From Candidatus Methanosuratincola subterraneus (GTDB taxonomy: Archaea > Thermoproteota > Methanomethylicia > Methanomethylicales > Methanomethylicaceae): DNA of 64,000 nt. Every line of letters starts with the position of its first letter. The stretch's first letter is position 1. The stretch lies in the NCBI GenBank assembly GCA_004028775.1, contig RXGA01000001.1, forward strand, positions 248,001 to 312,000, written 5' to 3'. Position numbers and translations under genes: made by a program. This document shows, piece after piece, positions 50,619-59,290 of the stretch. The notes beneath the pieces were generated by a model. It worked only from the letters and a program-made list of their open reading frames with translations. It was not told where the DNA came from and made no database searches.

Positions 50619-52247
50619 TCATTCGACAGGGATGTAAGCCACTTCGCAGTTGCCTTCCTTGAGCGCGATGACAGTGCGCTTCATCCATTTTTCGTCTTCT
50701 TTCGGGAAATCAGCCCTGTAATGCGCCCCCCGGCTCTCCTCCCTGAGCGATGCAGCCATTGCAGTCACTTCCGCCATGTCGAGCATCATCTGGACGAGCG
50801 TCAGTTCCAAGCTATTTTCGGTGCGTATGCCATCCTCCCTGATCCGGTTGAATGTAGCCAATGCCTCCTGAAGCCCCGTTGCGTTCCTTATGATCCCGAC
50901 ATCCTTCCACATCGTCTCCCTGATTGTGCTGATCGCATCCTTTGCAAGCACTTTGCCCTCTCCGTATGAGCCTTGGTAGGGAAACTCAGGATCTGCTTTG
51001 AACGCGCCGGGATCGCCCTTGTCGACCGTGCTCGCATGCATCGAAGCAGCCATTCCGGACCTGAACCCGAATGCTATGGCAGCGGCGAATGCGTTTCCGC
51101 CGATCCTGTTCGCCCCGTGAGGGCCGCCGACCGACTCGCCAGCGGCAAATAGCCCCTCCACTGACGTGGCCCCGTTTGCGTCCGTTTTTATCCCGCCCAT
51201 CATGAAGTGGGCATAAGGCGAGATCGAGACCTTCTCTGTCCTGAGCGGGACTCTCCTTGACTCAAGATCCTTTACGGCTGCCCTCAAGGCAGGGTTGCCT
51301 TCCAGATCGCTGTCCTTGATAGCCCTGCAGTCCAGGAAGACCTTCCTCTCCCTGCCGCCGGAGAGCATCTCCTTGGCTATGAGTATCGAGAAGGCGTCCC
51401 TCGTCATCTTCCACGGCTCGCTTATTCCGTTCTTCTTGAAGATCGAGTTCCCTTCCTCGTCCAGGACGTCCCCGCCGTTCCTTAGGAGCTGGGAATACTC
51501 TATGAAGAGCTTGGGGAGCCCTTCCTGGGCGACCATCATGGGGTAGAACTGGACAAACTCCATGTCCACCAGCTCGGCCCCTGCCCTGAACGCCAGGCTG
51601 CACCCGTAGCCAGACGACCCTGCAGGCATCAGGGTCTTCGAGTAGATCTCCCCTGATCCGCCCGTGGCAACCACGATCGATTTGGCCTTCATCACGACGG
51701 GCTCGCCGGTGTCGGTCTTTGCGCCTATGGCTCCGACCGCCCGTTTTCCATCTTTCACGATCCTTGTGACCATGGTCCTCTCGAGGAATTTGACGCCAAG
51801 CCCCTCTGCCGTCGACCGAAGGACTTTTTGGAGGGCGGTCGCCTTCCCCTTCATGTAATACGACCTGGGCTTGGAGTGTCCTGGTATTGGGTACGCCTTG
51901 ATCTCCCCGTTCTCCTCCTCAAACTCCACCCCAAGCTCGACGAGGCGCGAGAAGTACTTCGAGATGTCATTGGCCATTGTCCTGGCAAGCTTCTTGTCGT
52001 TGATCATGCACCCCCCTCGAAGCGTGTCCTGGAAATGCAGATCCGTGCTGTCCCCCGGGTCGCCGAACGCAGTCACGGCTGAGAGTATGCCCGCAGCCAT
52101 GGAGGTCGTGTTCGCCCCGCCGACCAGAGTCTTTGTGACTATTGCCGTCCTTGAGAGGTCTGATGCTGAGGAGATCGCCGCGCAAAGCCCTGCGAGCCCC
52201 CCGCCTATCACCAAAACGTCTGTTTCGAGTTCCATTTTGTTCACCAT
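50619..52247 (-). CDS. Succinate dehydrogenase/fumarate reductase-type flavoprotein (TfrA-like)
   Basis: FAD-dependent oxidoreductase of the SdhA/FrdA/NadB superfamily (542 aa). The FAD motif is VLVIGGGLAGLCAAISSA. Further motifs are GGANTTSMAAGIL, SIVVATGGSGEIYS, SISPYAHFMMGGIKTD (active-site region), GLFAAGESVGGPHGANRIGGNAF and a C-terminal HYRADFPKEDEKWM. In methanogens the homologue TfrA with TfrB reduces fumarate using coenzymes M and B; no TfrB/SdhB is adjacent here. The gene follows the MoaD-like gene by 38 bp on the same strand. The start is ATG 52247 or, with GGTGA well placed, 52235. Confidence 0.85.
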   Translation of the reverse strand: MVNKMELETDVLVIGGGLAGLCAAISSASDLSRTAIVTKTLVGGANTTSMAAGILSAVTAFGDPGDSTDLHFQDTLRGGCMINDKKLARTMANDISKYFSRLVELGVEFEEENGEIKAYPIPGHSKPRSYYMKGKATALQKVLRSTAEGLGVKFLERTMVTRIVKDGKRAVGAIGAKTDTGEPVVMKAKSIVVATGGSGEIYSKTLMPAGSSGYGCSLAFRAGAELVDMEFVQFYPMMVAQEGLPKLFIEYSQLLRNGGDVLDEEGNSIFKKNGISEPWKMTRDAFSILIAKEMLSGGRERKVFLDCRAIKDSDLEGNPALRAAVKDLESRRVPLRTEKVSISPYAHFMMGGIKTDANGATSVEGLFAAGESVGGPHGANRIGGNAFAAAIAFGFRSGMAASMHASTVDKGDPGAFKADPEFPYQGSYGEGKVLAKDAISTIRETMWKDVGIIRNATGLQEALATFNRIREDGIRTENSLELTLVQMMLDMAEVTAMAASLREESRGAHYRADFPKEDEKWMKRTVIALKEGNCEVAYIPVE

Positions 52248-52285
52248 TACAATATATTGCTCTTCTGGCTGCGGATCGGTTAAGG

Positions 52286-52570
52286 CTAGCCCCCGAAGGG
52301 CGGGAGGCCGATAAGCACCTCCGATCCGTCGGAGATCGGATTCTTCATGTCTGCCTTCGAGAGGAGGACGCCGTCCAGCGTTATCATGATCCCTTGCTCG
52401 ATCTCTGAGTCGGTGAGCAGGCGCCTCACCTTCTCACCGTATTTCTCGATCAGGAAGCCAATGAGGTCCTCGACTGTCGAGCCCTCCTCCAGCTGGATCT
52501 CCTCCTCCTTCACGCCTGTCGCGTCCCTGAGGATGGAAAGGTAAGAGACCTTGACCCGCAAGCCAGCCAC
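52286..52570 (-). CDS. MoaD/ThiS-like ubiquitin-fold protein
   Basis: A 94 aa beta-grasp protein ending in the diglycine of LPPFGG, which is adenylated and thiocarboxylated in this family. The rest (VSYLSILRDATGVKEEEIQL, STVEDLIGFLIEKYG) matches archaeal MoaD/SAMP proteins. It could be a molybdopterin synthase small subunit, a sulfur carrier for tRNA or a protein modifier. It starts with GTG and lies between the FBPase and flavoprotein genes in one apparent operon. Confidence 0.85.
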   Translation of the reverse strand: MAGLRVKVSYLSILRDATGVKEEEIQLEEGSTVEDLIGFLIEKYGEKVRRLLTDSEIEQGIMITLDGVLLSKADMKNPISDGSEVLIGLPPFGG

Positions 52571-52602
52571 CGGTCTTCCAATCGGAGCAGCGCCGCGCTG
52601 CG

Positions 52603-53700
52603 CTACTCCTCCTTCTTGCCCCTCGACTTGAGCTTTTCAAGCACCTGGGGCATCGTGGTGTATTCCATCTCCTCTGGTCCAAGCCGCTCTGGCATGAACG
52701 GGCCGTGCCTCCTCATGTAATCGGCTATCTCGCATGCCTTTGCCCTGGTCATGTCGAATGCAGGGTCATCGAAGAGATCGGATGGACCTGTCAGCCTGCC
52801 GTTCTTGATCTGGAAGCCCAGCGCTATGAGCCTCGGCGGGCCGTCGAACCTTGTGCACCGGGCGTTCCTCTGCGCCACGGGCATGATTGGGCCGTAGTGG
52901 GATCCGCGCATCCATCCCGCGACTAGGTGCGGGAACGCAAAGGGCTCCAGGATCTCCCCGACCGCCGGGAGGCCGTGCTGCGCCCTGACTATCGCGACGG
53001 GGTCGTCCTTCCCGACATACCTGCCGGCTATGAGGCAAAGCCTCGTGATGCTCACTTTGGAAGCAACAGTCCCGTCCTTCTTGCTGATCTTCTTTAGGAT
53101 GTACCTCCCCGTGGTCCCGATGAGCGCAAGGAGGTCGTAGGACTCCTCAGGGGTCTTCAGCTCGAAGGAGGTGCCGTCCAGCACGTCCAAGACTTGGAAA
53201 TTAAACCCGTCGTGCATCGTCGGGTCGATCACAAGCCCGGCTGTTGAGAACGGGTCGGCGAAGACCTTGTAGAGCGGGAGGTTGAATGCCCCCGGTTCGG
53301 TCTTGTCTGCCATGAACACGACTACGGGCTCGCTCTTCCTCTCCTCGAACTCCATCTCGGCGTATCCCGGGCCCAAGCCTTTCAGGTTCCCGGAGAACGC
53401 TTCGCAGAGGAGGTCCTGCCCCGCGGCGTAGAGCCCCAAATCTTCAGCGACCTTTGCCGCCTTCTTGAAGGTCTCCCACGCCAGGTTGTGTATCTCGGGG
53501 TTGTCCTCCCCCTTCTTGTGAGTGATGATCAGCTCGATGTCATCACCGCAGTTTGTGACATGGAAGTCGCTTATCAGCCCAGAGTCTTTAGCCTCTTTCA
53601 TGGCATCCTGGGCAGCCTTCAGCTGCATCGGGTGCACGACATGGTGCCCCGCAAGAGAGCCAACATCCGCCTTGAGCACGCTCAACGTCGTCTTAACCAT
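52603..53700 (-). CDS. fbp: Bifunctional fructose-1,6-bisphosphate aldolase/phosphatase
   Basis: The archaeal class V FBPase that joins triose phosphates and removes the 1-phosphate, making gluconeogenesis one-way. Family landmarks include the N-terminal TLSVLKADVGSLAGHHVVHP with metal-binding Asp and His, TNCGDDIELIITH, ADPFSTAGLVIDPTMHDGF, and the Lys/Tyr-bearing HYGPIMPVAQRNARCTRFDGP. I chose the ATG at 53700 (MVKTTLSV) behind GGTGTC; another ATG four codons upstream is possible. 365 aa, normal. A box A lies near 53735-53743. First gene of the operon with MoaD and the flavoprotein. Confidence 0.95.
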   Translation of the reverse strand: MVKTTLSVLKADVGSLAGHHVVHPMQLKAAQDAMKEAKDSGLISDFHVTNCGDDIELIITHKKGEDNPEIHNLAWETFKKAAKVAEDLGLYAAGQDLLCEAFSGNLKGLGPGYAEMEFEERKSEPVVVFMADKTEPGAFNLPLYKVFADPFSTAGLVIDPTMHDGFNFQVLDVLDGTSFELKTPEESYDLLALIGTTGRYILKKISKKDGTVASKVSITRLCLIAGRYVGKDDPVAIVRAQHGLPAVGEILEPFAFPHLVAGWMRGSHYGPIMPVAQRNARCTRFDGPPRLIALGFQIKNGRLTGPSDLFDDPAFDMTRAKACEIADYMRRHGPFMPERLGPEEMEYTTMPQVLEKLKSRGKKEE

Positions 53701-53814
53701 ACAAGACACCAATTGTCTATCAGCCCTCTCCTCTTAAAAATCCTGTTGTCGTTCTGCAGAGCAACGGGTGAAGGGTGCGGGCTTCGCAATGATGTGACTT
53801 GATGGCTTGCGTGA

Positions 53815-54069
53815 TTAACTTATCCGCAAAAAACTCCCTATCACAAGCATCATTATCACATATGCAGCAAGGAAGAAGAAAGGGTACTCCTTGCGGGCAA
53901 GGAAGTATGCCCCTGCCATCAGCACGCGCATGAAGGGGGTAAGTATCAGGATGAGGACGCCTGCCCAGGCGAGATCCGCGGATAAGAAGAACCCCAGGGC
54001 CGTTATGGCGACTCCGCTGAGCACCCCTATCCTGAGGACCCACGAGATCAGCTCCTCCACGGTCACCAA
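53815..54069 (-). CDS. DUF1634 membrane protein
   Basis: An 84 aa protein with three hydrophobic helices (ISWVLRIGVLSGVAITALGFF, AWAGVLILILTPFMRVLMAG, PFFFLAAYVIMMLVIGSFL), typical of DUF1634. The family is nearly always next to TauE/SafE transporters, as here, where it overlaps the upstream gene by 7 bp. It is probably an accessory subunit. Confidence 0.85.
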   Translation of the reverse strand: MVTVEELISWVLRIGVLSGVAITALGFFLSADLAWAGVLILILTPFMRVLMAGAYFLARKEYPFFFLAAYVIMMLVIGSFLRIS

Positions 54070-54935
54070 GCCAGGATCCCCCCAGCCTTAAGAATCAGGA
54101 CTGCGCCGAAGAACGATAACACCACTGCCAGGACCTTCCTTACCACTGCGGATCTCGACTTTGCTAGGAGCCTGGTGCCAATGTAAGCCCCTATCATGAT
54201 GCCCGTTATTGTCGGGGCTGCCAGCTTCAGGTCGACAAGGCCGCTCTCAAAGTAAATCACAGCACTGGCTGCGGCAGTCACGCCTACCATGAAGTTGCTC
54301 GTCGCAGCGGCAGCCTTGATTGGTATCTTCATCACAAGGTTCATTACCGGCACCTTTATCACACCGCCCCCTATGCCGACCATCCCGGAGACGGCGCCTG
54401 CGATGAAACTTGTGACCGAGCCCAGCTTGAGGTTCTTCACACCATAGCTCACAGTCGCAGATGACTGCTCGTCATAGAAGCTACCATCCAGGACCGACCC
54501 CCTCCCGCCCGCCCCTTCTCGGGGCGCAGTCTCGGAGCCGTCCGGGTCAACCTTCCTCTCCCTGAACATTGTGATCGAGGTGTAAAAAAGCACGCACCCC
54601 AGCAGGGCCTGTATTACCCAGACGGGCATTCCTATCGCGAGGTATGCCCCTGCTACCGCGCCCGTCACCGTGAATGCCTCGAGGACCATCGCCAGCCTCA
54701 AATTCGTCATCTTGTCCTTTATGTAGACGCTGCCTGCCATGCTTGAGCTTGCTATGACCGCTATAAGGCTCAGCGCGACCGCTTGGTGCGCAGGGAGGTT
54801 CAGCGCGAGCAGGAGGAAGATGATCATCAGCACCCCGCCGCCGAGGCCGAGCATTGCGCCTAGGCTGCCCGCGAATACGCCGAAGAGGAGGATTAGCAGA
54901 GCCATCAGGTAGAGGTCCGTGGAGAAGCCCCCCAC
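54063..54935 (-). CDS. TauE/SafE-family anion exporter
   Basis: An eight-helix membrane protein of the TauE/SafE (COG0730) family, which moves sulfite, sulfoacetate or similar anions. The repeated half motifs are GAMLGLGGGVLMIIFLLLAL and SGMVGIGGGVIKVPVMNLVM. A hydrophilic loop near residues 120-160 is longer than usual. It starts with GTG at 54935 just at the predicted transcription start; an ATG ten codons in is the alternative. Cotranscribed with DUF1634. Confidence 0.87.
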   Translation of the reverse strand: MGGFSTDLYLMALLILLFGVFAGSLGAMLGLGGGVLMIIFLLLALNLPAHQAVALSLIAVIASSSMAGSVYIKDKMTNLRLAMVLEAFTVTGAVAGAYLAIGMPVWVIQALLGCVLFYTSITMFRERKVDPDGSETAPREGAGGRGSVLDGSFYDEQSSATVSYGVKNLKLGSVTSFIAGAVSGMVGIGGGVIKVPVMNLVMKIPIKAAAATSNFMVGVTAAASAVIYFESGLVDLKLAAPTITGIMIGAYIGTRLLAKSRSAVVRKVLAVVLSFFGAVLILKAGGILAW

Positions 54936-54960
54936 ATTTGTTTAGCCCGTTGGTCAAAGT

Positions 54961-54970
54961 GTTATATATC
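54961..54970. promoter_or_regulatory. Shared two-way TATA element between tauE and ilvD
   Basis: GTTATATATC reads as a box A on both strands. Its distance to each start (about 30 bp) fits both divergent genes, and no second TATA is visible in this 65 bp gap. Confidence 0.45.
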
Positions 54971-55000
54971 GATTCTTTTCAAATGGACTCTGTGGTATCT

Positions 55001-56650
55001 ATGCGCTCGGACGTCGTCAAGAAAGGCATCCAGAAGGCGCCGCACAGGGCACTCTTCAAGGCCCTCGGGCTGATAGACGAGGAGATATCTCGCCCGATAA
55101 TTGGGATAGTCAACTCGTGGAACGAAATCATACCGGGCCACGTCCACCTGAACAGGATTGCCGAGGCTGTGAAGGCCGGCGTCAGGATGGCTGGCGGCAC
55201 GCCCCTCGAGTTCAACACGATAGGCATATGCGACGGGATAGCGATGGGGCACGAGGGGATGCGGAGCCCTCTAGTCAGCCGGGAGATCGTTGCGGACTCG
55301 GTCGAGGTGGTCGCGAATGCGTACTCCTTCGACGGGCTTGTCTTCGTCTGCAGCTGCGACAAGATTGAGCCTGGGATGGTGATGGCAGCGCTCAGGGTCG
55401 ATGTCCCTTCCATTTTCGTTACCGGGGGGCCGATGCTATGCGGCGTGCACAAGGGGAAGCGCCTGTCTCTCGACATGACCTTCGAGAGCATAGGGGCGTA
55501 CCTCAACGGCAAGATGAGTGAGGAGGAGCTCAAGGAGATAGAGGAGTACTCCTGCCCTGGCCCAGGGTCATGCGCCGGGATGTATACTGCAAATACGCTC
55601 GCATGTCTCATCGAGGCGATGGGGCTATCGCTGCCGGGCAGCGGCACCGTCCCTGCTGTCGACGCAAGGAGGCTGAGGCTGGCTAAGCATGCCGGGATGA
55701 AGATAATTGATCTCATGAAGGCAGGGATAACGCCAACGAAGATAGTGACCGAAGCATCATTGCGGAATGCCATCACGGTCGACGTCTCGATGGGCGGCTC
55801 CACGAACGCGATACTCCACCTGATGGCGATCGCGCACGAAGCCGGGGTGCCTCTGAAGCTCGAGACATTCGACGAGATAAGCAGGAGGACTCCGCAGCTC
55901 GTGAGCATGATGCCTGCCGGGGACGTGCCGATGGAGGATCTCGACAGGGCCGGCGGCGTGATGGCGCTGATGAAGCAGCTCTCTCAGTTGGGGCTAATCG
56001 ATCCGAAGCCGCTCACCGTGACAGGTGAGAGCATAGGCAAGAGCGTCGAGCGGGCATCCGTCATCGGGGGCACGATCAGGCCTGCGCTTGACCCCATAAG
56101 GCCGACTGGGACACTGGCTGTGCTGAGGGGGAACCTGGCGCCCGACGGGGCGGTCATAAAGACCGCAGGGTTGAAGAGGCTGAAGTTCGAGGGGAGGGCA
56201 ATAGTATTCGACAGGGAGGAGGACGGCATCGCCGCGGCAACGGAAGGCAAGATCGCCGAGGGGACCGCAGTCATCATAAGGTATGAAGGGCCAAAGGGCG
56301 GCCCTGGGATGAGGGAGATGCTCCAGCTCACATCCATGCTCGTGGGCATGGGCATCGGCGAGAAGGTTGCGATGATAACGGACGGCAGGTTCTCTGGCGC
56401 GACTCATGGCATGATGATTGGGCACGTCTCCCCGGAGGCTGCCGAGGGCGGTCCAATTGCGGCCGTCAGGGACGGGGACCTGGTGAGGATTGACGTGGAG
56501 AAGAGGCTCCTCGAAGTGGATCTGAGCGACGAGGAGATCAGGTCAAGGCTCTCGAAGTGGGTGCCGCCTGAGCCGAAATACAAGAAGGGGGCGTTCTACA
56601 GGTACAGCCGGATGGTGACTTCAGCCTCCACAGGCGCGGTCCTGAAGTGA
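55001..56650 (+). CDS. ilvD: Dihydroxyacid dehydratase
   Basis: Fe-S dehydratase of valine, isoleucine and CoA-precursor synthesis. Cluster and metal residues lie in TIGICDGIAMGHEGM, FVCSCDKIEPGMVMA and CPGPGSCAGMYTANTLACLI. The C-terminal half has GRFSGATHGMMIGHVSPEA. I chose the ATG at 55001 because the box A at 54961-54970 puts transcription start near 54990; an ATG at 54983 is just upstream of that. 549 aa, normal. It stands alone, apart from other branched-chain genes. Confidence 0.95.
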   Translation: MRSDVVKKGIQKAPHRALFKALGLIDEEISRPIIGIVNSWNEIIPGHVHLNRIAEAVKAGVRMAGGTPLEFNTIGICDGIAMGHEGMRSPLVSREIVADSVEVVANAYSFDGLVFVCSCDKIEPGMVMAALRVDVPSIFVTGGPMLCGVHKGKRLSLDMTFESIGAYLNGKMSEEELKEIEEYSCPGPGSCAGMYTANTLACLIEAMGLSLPGSGTVPAVDARRLRLAKHAGMKIIDLMKAGITPTKIVTEASLRNAITVDVSMGGSTNAILHLMAIAHEAGVPLKLETFDEISRRTPQLVSMMPAGDVPMEDLDRAGGVMALMKQLSQLGLIDPKPLTVTGESIGKSVERASVIGGTIRPALDPIRPTGTLAVLRGNLAPDGAVIKTAGLKRLKFEGRAIVFDREEDGIAAATEGKIAEGTAVIIRYEGPKGGPGMREMLQLTSMLVGMGIGEKVAMITDGRFSGATHGMMIGHVSPEAAEGGPIAAVRDGDLVRIDVEKRLLEVDLSDEEIRSRLSKWVPPEPKYKKGAFYRYSRMVTSASTGAVLK

Positions 56651-56724
56651 ACTAAATTTTTTCCATTTGCCATTTTTTGCTGATCCAAGAAGGGCAAGAG
56701 ATTAAAAAAAGCCGATGTTGCGTC

Positions 56725-57425
56725 CTAAGATTGCTTGGGGCACCTGATGCCAATTATCGTGAGCAGATCATCGTCTTTCAATGAAGGGAATTTTGCGTCT
56801 TCTTGAAGCTGCTCAAGAATAGAGATTTCATCTCTTGCAATCATTTTGACCTTTTCTAGCAGTTTTTGATAATCATCTTGTACAAACAACATGCTCGTGC
56901 CCGTGGGCGAGTATCGAATAGTTGCGCTTCTTGAGGAGATCTTTAAGCTGTCGGTCCTCATATTTTTCGCCCAATGGGTCTCTTAGATCCTTAAGAAGCG
57001 CATATTTCTCTTTGAGCTATCTCCATCCTGCCTTCCTTTATCTTGTCCTTCCATTTGTCCCTGATCTGCACTGGAAGGTTGCATTCATCGATCTTATCCA
57101 GCATTATCCCCAGTTTTCTCAGCTTGTATTCAGCAAGCATCTCAATTGCGCGGTAAAGCCTTGCAACAGCATCGTCGAACTTGCTCTCTTCACCTCTCCG
57201 TTCAGCATTATTCAGCAAATCGGCTATCAGGTACACGTATTTCTCACACTCGCCGCTGTTCCTAAGCCTCTCCAGGAAGCCTCTATTCCTGCATAGCATT
57301 TTGTAGAGATCCGTTTTGCTGAAGCTTTGTTTCAGGCAATCGGCGCTCTTCTTCAGATGCTCGAGCGCATCGTTGTGCATGAATTTGTCCCAGCAGTCAT
57401 AGGCGTTTGCTATATACTTTGTCAT
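56725..57425 (-). pseudogene. Decayed CRISPR-associated HEPN nuclease (Cas02710/Csm6-like)
   Basis: Reading the minus strand with two frame changes gives one continuous protein tail. Frame one starts at 57425 (MTKYIANAYDCWDKFMHNDA, then VARLYRAIEMLAEYKLRKLG) and stops at 56991. Frame two resumes near 57004 with KYALLKDLRDPLGEKYEDRQ and KKRNYSILAHGHEHV. Frame three continues as QDDYQKLLEKVKMIARDEIS and ends at 56725. RNYSILAH is the HEPN RNase motif (R-x6-H). The pattern fits the C-terminal domain of TIGR02710/PF09670 CRISPR ancillary proteins. The N-terminal CARF sensor domain is missing, so the gene is truncated and frameshifted. Confidence 0.72.
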
Positions 57426-57428
57426 AAA

Positions 57429-57464
57429 GTCTAAGTGAAAATTCCATTAAAACAAGGATTGAAG
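57429..57464 (+). CRISPR. Single orphan CRISPR-like repeat
   Basis: A 36-bp sequence whose second half reads CCATTAAAACAAGGATTGAAG, nearly the canonical ...ATTGAAAC end of many type I/III repeats. It lies four bases beyond the start of the decayed HEPN gene. I found no second copy in the following 80 bp, so there is no array in this window. It could be the last repeat of a lost array. Confidence 0.5.
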
Positions 57465-57547
57465 TCTCTTCATTCAAGCAGATTCCTACAAAGGCCTAAG
57501 ATTTGGCTGGAAACAATTATGGCAATCATCTGCCTTTGACGTCCACA

Positions 57548-57988
57548 TCACTTGACTACCATTACGGAAGTCTTGGCGTTTCTCAGCACCCCTTCTGAGG
57601 TGCTCCCCAAAAGGAAGGCCTGCAAGTGTCCCATGCCCCGGCTTCCAAGCACTATTAGGCGGGCATTCATGGATTCGGCGAATTCGCATATCTTTTTAAC
57701 CGGATCGCCGTGCAAAACTTTTGATTCGACCAGGAGTTTGGTATCCGAGAAGTACTTCGTAATCAACGAATTGTGCAGAACCGCATATGAATCGCCTTGA
57801 GCACGGATCTCTTTGCTGTCGACATCGCTCTCGGACATGACCAAGGAAGGCACAGGTATGACACTTATAACATATACGTCGGATGACAGTGAGCGGGCTA
57901 TCTCGGCTGCTTCCCTCATCACAGTTTCTGAAATAGGGGATGCATCGATCGCAACGATTATTCGGTTTGCCTTAGAGCCCATTTTCAT
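57548..57988 (-). CDS. Universal stress protein (UspA family)
   Basis: A 146 aa single-domain Usp with the ATP-binding signature GSRGMGHLQAFLLGSTSEGV and the N-terminal strand IIVAIDASPISETVMREAAE. It lies 91 bp downstream of the antiporter on the same strand and is probably expressed from the same fluoride-controlled transcript. Usp genes have been reported behind fluoride riboswitches in other organisms. The starts at 57988 and 57982 are both possible. Confidence 0.88.
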   Translation of the reverse strand: MKMGSKANRIIVAIDASPISETVMREAAEIARSLSSDVYVISVIPVPSLVMSESDVDSKEIRAQGDSYAVLHNSLITKYFSDTKLLVESKVLHGDPVKKICEFAESMNARLIVLGSRGMGHLQAFLLGSTSEGVLRNAKTSVMVVK

Positions 57989-58079
57989 CGACCTTCAATA
58001 CGATAATTTGGCTGCCCCTGATTTAACTTCTTTGGATGCATCGCAATAAAGAAGCGGCAGTCGGGCATTTCATGTCGCC

Positions 58080-59186
58080 TCATATTTTTTTAGGGATATA
58101 CTTCTTTGCGATAATTGTTGGCACAATCGCGCTCAGGATTACCGAAATTACGATTATCGAAAATTGAGTCCGGTCCAGCAGGCCAAGCTCGAACCCTAGC
58201 GTGGCGGTTATTATCCCGACCGTCAATCCTGTGGAGAACATGAGAGTCGAAAATGCCGCGCCTTCTGGGATCCACTTCTTGCAAAGCAGGTAAGTCCCAG
58301 CGAACTTTGACAAGAGCTTCGCGGCTAAAATTCCCAAAACCAGGGCGATGTTGTTTGCAACCGTTGGCAGGCTTATCAACAGGCCTGCCTTTATGAAAAA
58401 TGCGGGCGACAGCAAGGCGAATGTGATTGTCCTCATCTTGGACCTTATCTCATCGTATTTTTGAATGCTGTTTGCAAAGAGAAACCCAAGCAAAAAGACG
58501 CCGAAAACGGCATGCAGCTTGCCCACATCGGCAATTAGCGCAACGCCCAGGATTAACGCCAAGATTAGCCTCAATTCTATTTCGACAGATCTTCGCCCAT
58601 ATTTGATAAAGACGTATTTCAGCATCCTCGGGATGATTAATATCATTGACAGAATTATTGCGAAGAACAACAGGGTATAGAGATTGAAGGAGGGGCTCAA
58701 GATGTTGATTCCAATAAGCGTCATTATGTCGTTTACAAAAGTGACTGCGATTATTACAGACCCTATCTGCAATTTCAGCAAATCGTATTCGGTCAAGACT
58801 GCATAGACCACAGCCACTGAAGTCGTTGTAAGCGCCAAACTGGCAGCTACTTTGGTTATTAGCGGCCAATCAGTGAATATCGTCAGGAAAAACACAACGC
58901 CCAGCAAAGGCGCTAAGAAAGACATGGTGCCTATGACAAGGCTTGGCTTCAGATTCTTTTTCATCAGCCTCGTCTCGATTTCAGCCCCTGCGAGGAATGT
59001 CAACATGAGCCCCCCGAATGTCCCAAGGAAGTCTAGCCAGCTTTCAATCTGGACGCCCAGAAAATTGCTGAGGATAATCCCAGCTGTTACCTCAAAGATT
59101 GCTGAGGAGACGCGAAACCTGATGCTCAATATTGCTGCAAGCGCTATTGATGTCGAAACTAAAGCCGCGGAGTAGAGATCCACCAT
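58080..59186 (-). CDS. CPA2-type cation/proton antiporter under a fluoride riboswitch
   Basis: A 368 aa membrane protein with about eleven helices, of the KefB/GerN/NapA (CPA2, Na_H_Exchanger) family. Family-like segments are GGLMLTFLAGAEIETRLMKK (helix with acidic residue), ASLALTTTSVAVVYAVL, FVNDIMTLIGINIL, GVFLLGFLFANSI and a C-terminal half without the NAD-binding KTN domain. The fluoride riboswitch in its leader suggests a role in fluoride tolerance, perhaps by pH or ion homeostasis or direct export; direct F- transport is not shown by sequence. Confidence 0.87.
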   Translation of the reverse strand: MVDLYSAALVSTSIALAAILSIRFRVSSAIFEVTAGIILSNFLGVQIESWLDFLGTFGGLMLTFLAGAEIETRLMKKNLKPSLVIGTMSFLAPLLGVVFFLTIFTDWPLITKVAASLALTTTSVAVVYAVLTEYDLLKLQIGSVIIAVTFVNDIMTLIGINILSPSFNLYTLLFFAIILSMILIIPRMLKYVFIKYGRRSVEIELRLILALILGVALIADVGKLHAVFGVFLLGFLFANSIQKYDEIRSKMRTITFALLSPAFFIKAGLLISLPTVANNIALVLGILAAKLLSKFAGTYLLCKKWIPEGAAFSTLMFSTGLTVGIITATLGFELGLLDRTQFSIIVISVILSAIVPTIIAKKYIPKKI

Positions 59187-59199
59187 ATTTATGCCTCTG

Positions 59200-59272
59200 C
59201 AACATTGCTGCAGGCGTCATCAGCCTCAATGAGGCAGTTCAGGCTATGCCTTGGTGGACACCATCACCGGTG
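59200..59272 (-). ncRNA. Fluoride riboswitch (crcB motif)
   Basis: On the minus strand the leader contains, in order, GGTGATGGTGTCCACC, a short spacer, AACTGCCTCATTGAGGC and TGATGACGCCTGC. These are the conserved elements of the fluoride aptamer: the GGnGATGG...UCCnCC stem-loop, the AACxGC stem, and the TGATGACGCCT end that forms the pseudoknot. A second hairpin CTGCAGC/GTTGCAG with loop AAT overlaps the 3' end of the aptamer and abuts AGAGG before the ATG, so control is probably at translation. Transcription should start near 59273. Confidence 0.88.
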
Positions 59273-59290
59273 ATTTTAGAAAAAAATTCG

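Noticed and set aside
57465-57547. Additional CRISPR repeats after the orphan repeat
   Set aside because: I looked for a second copy of the GGATTGAA end within the next 80 bp and found none, so no array is claimed.
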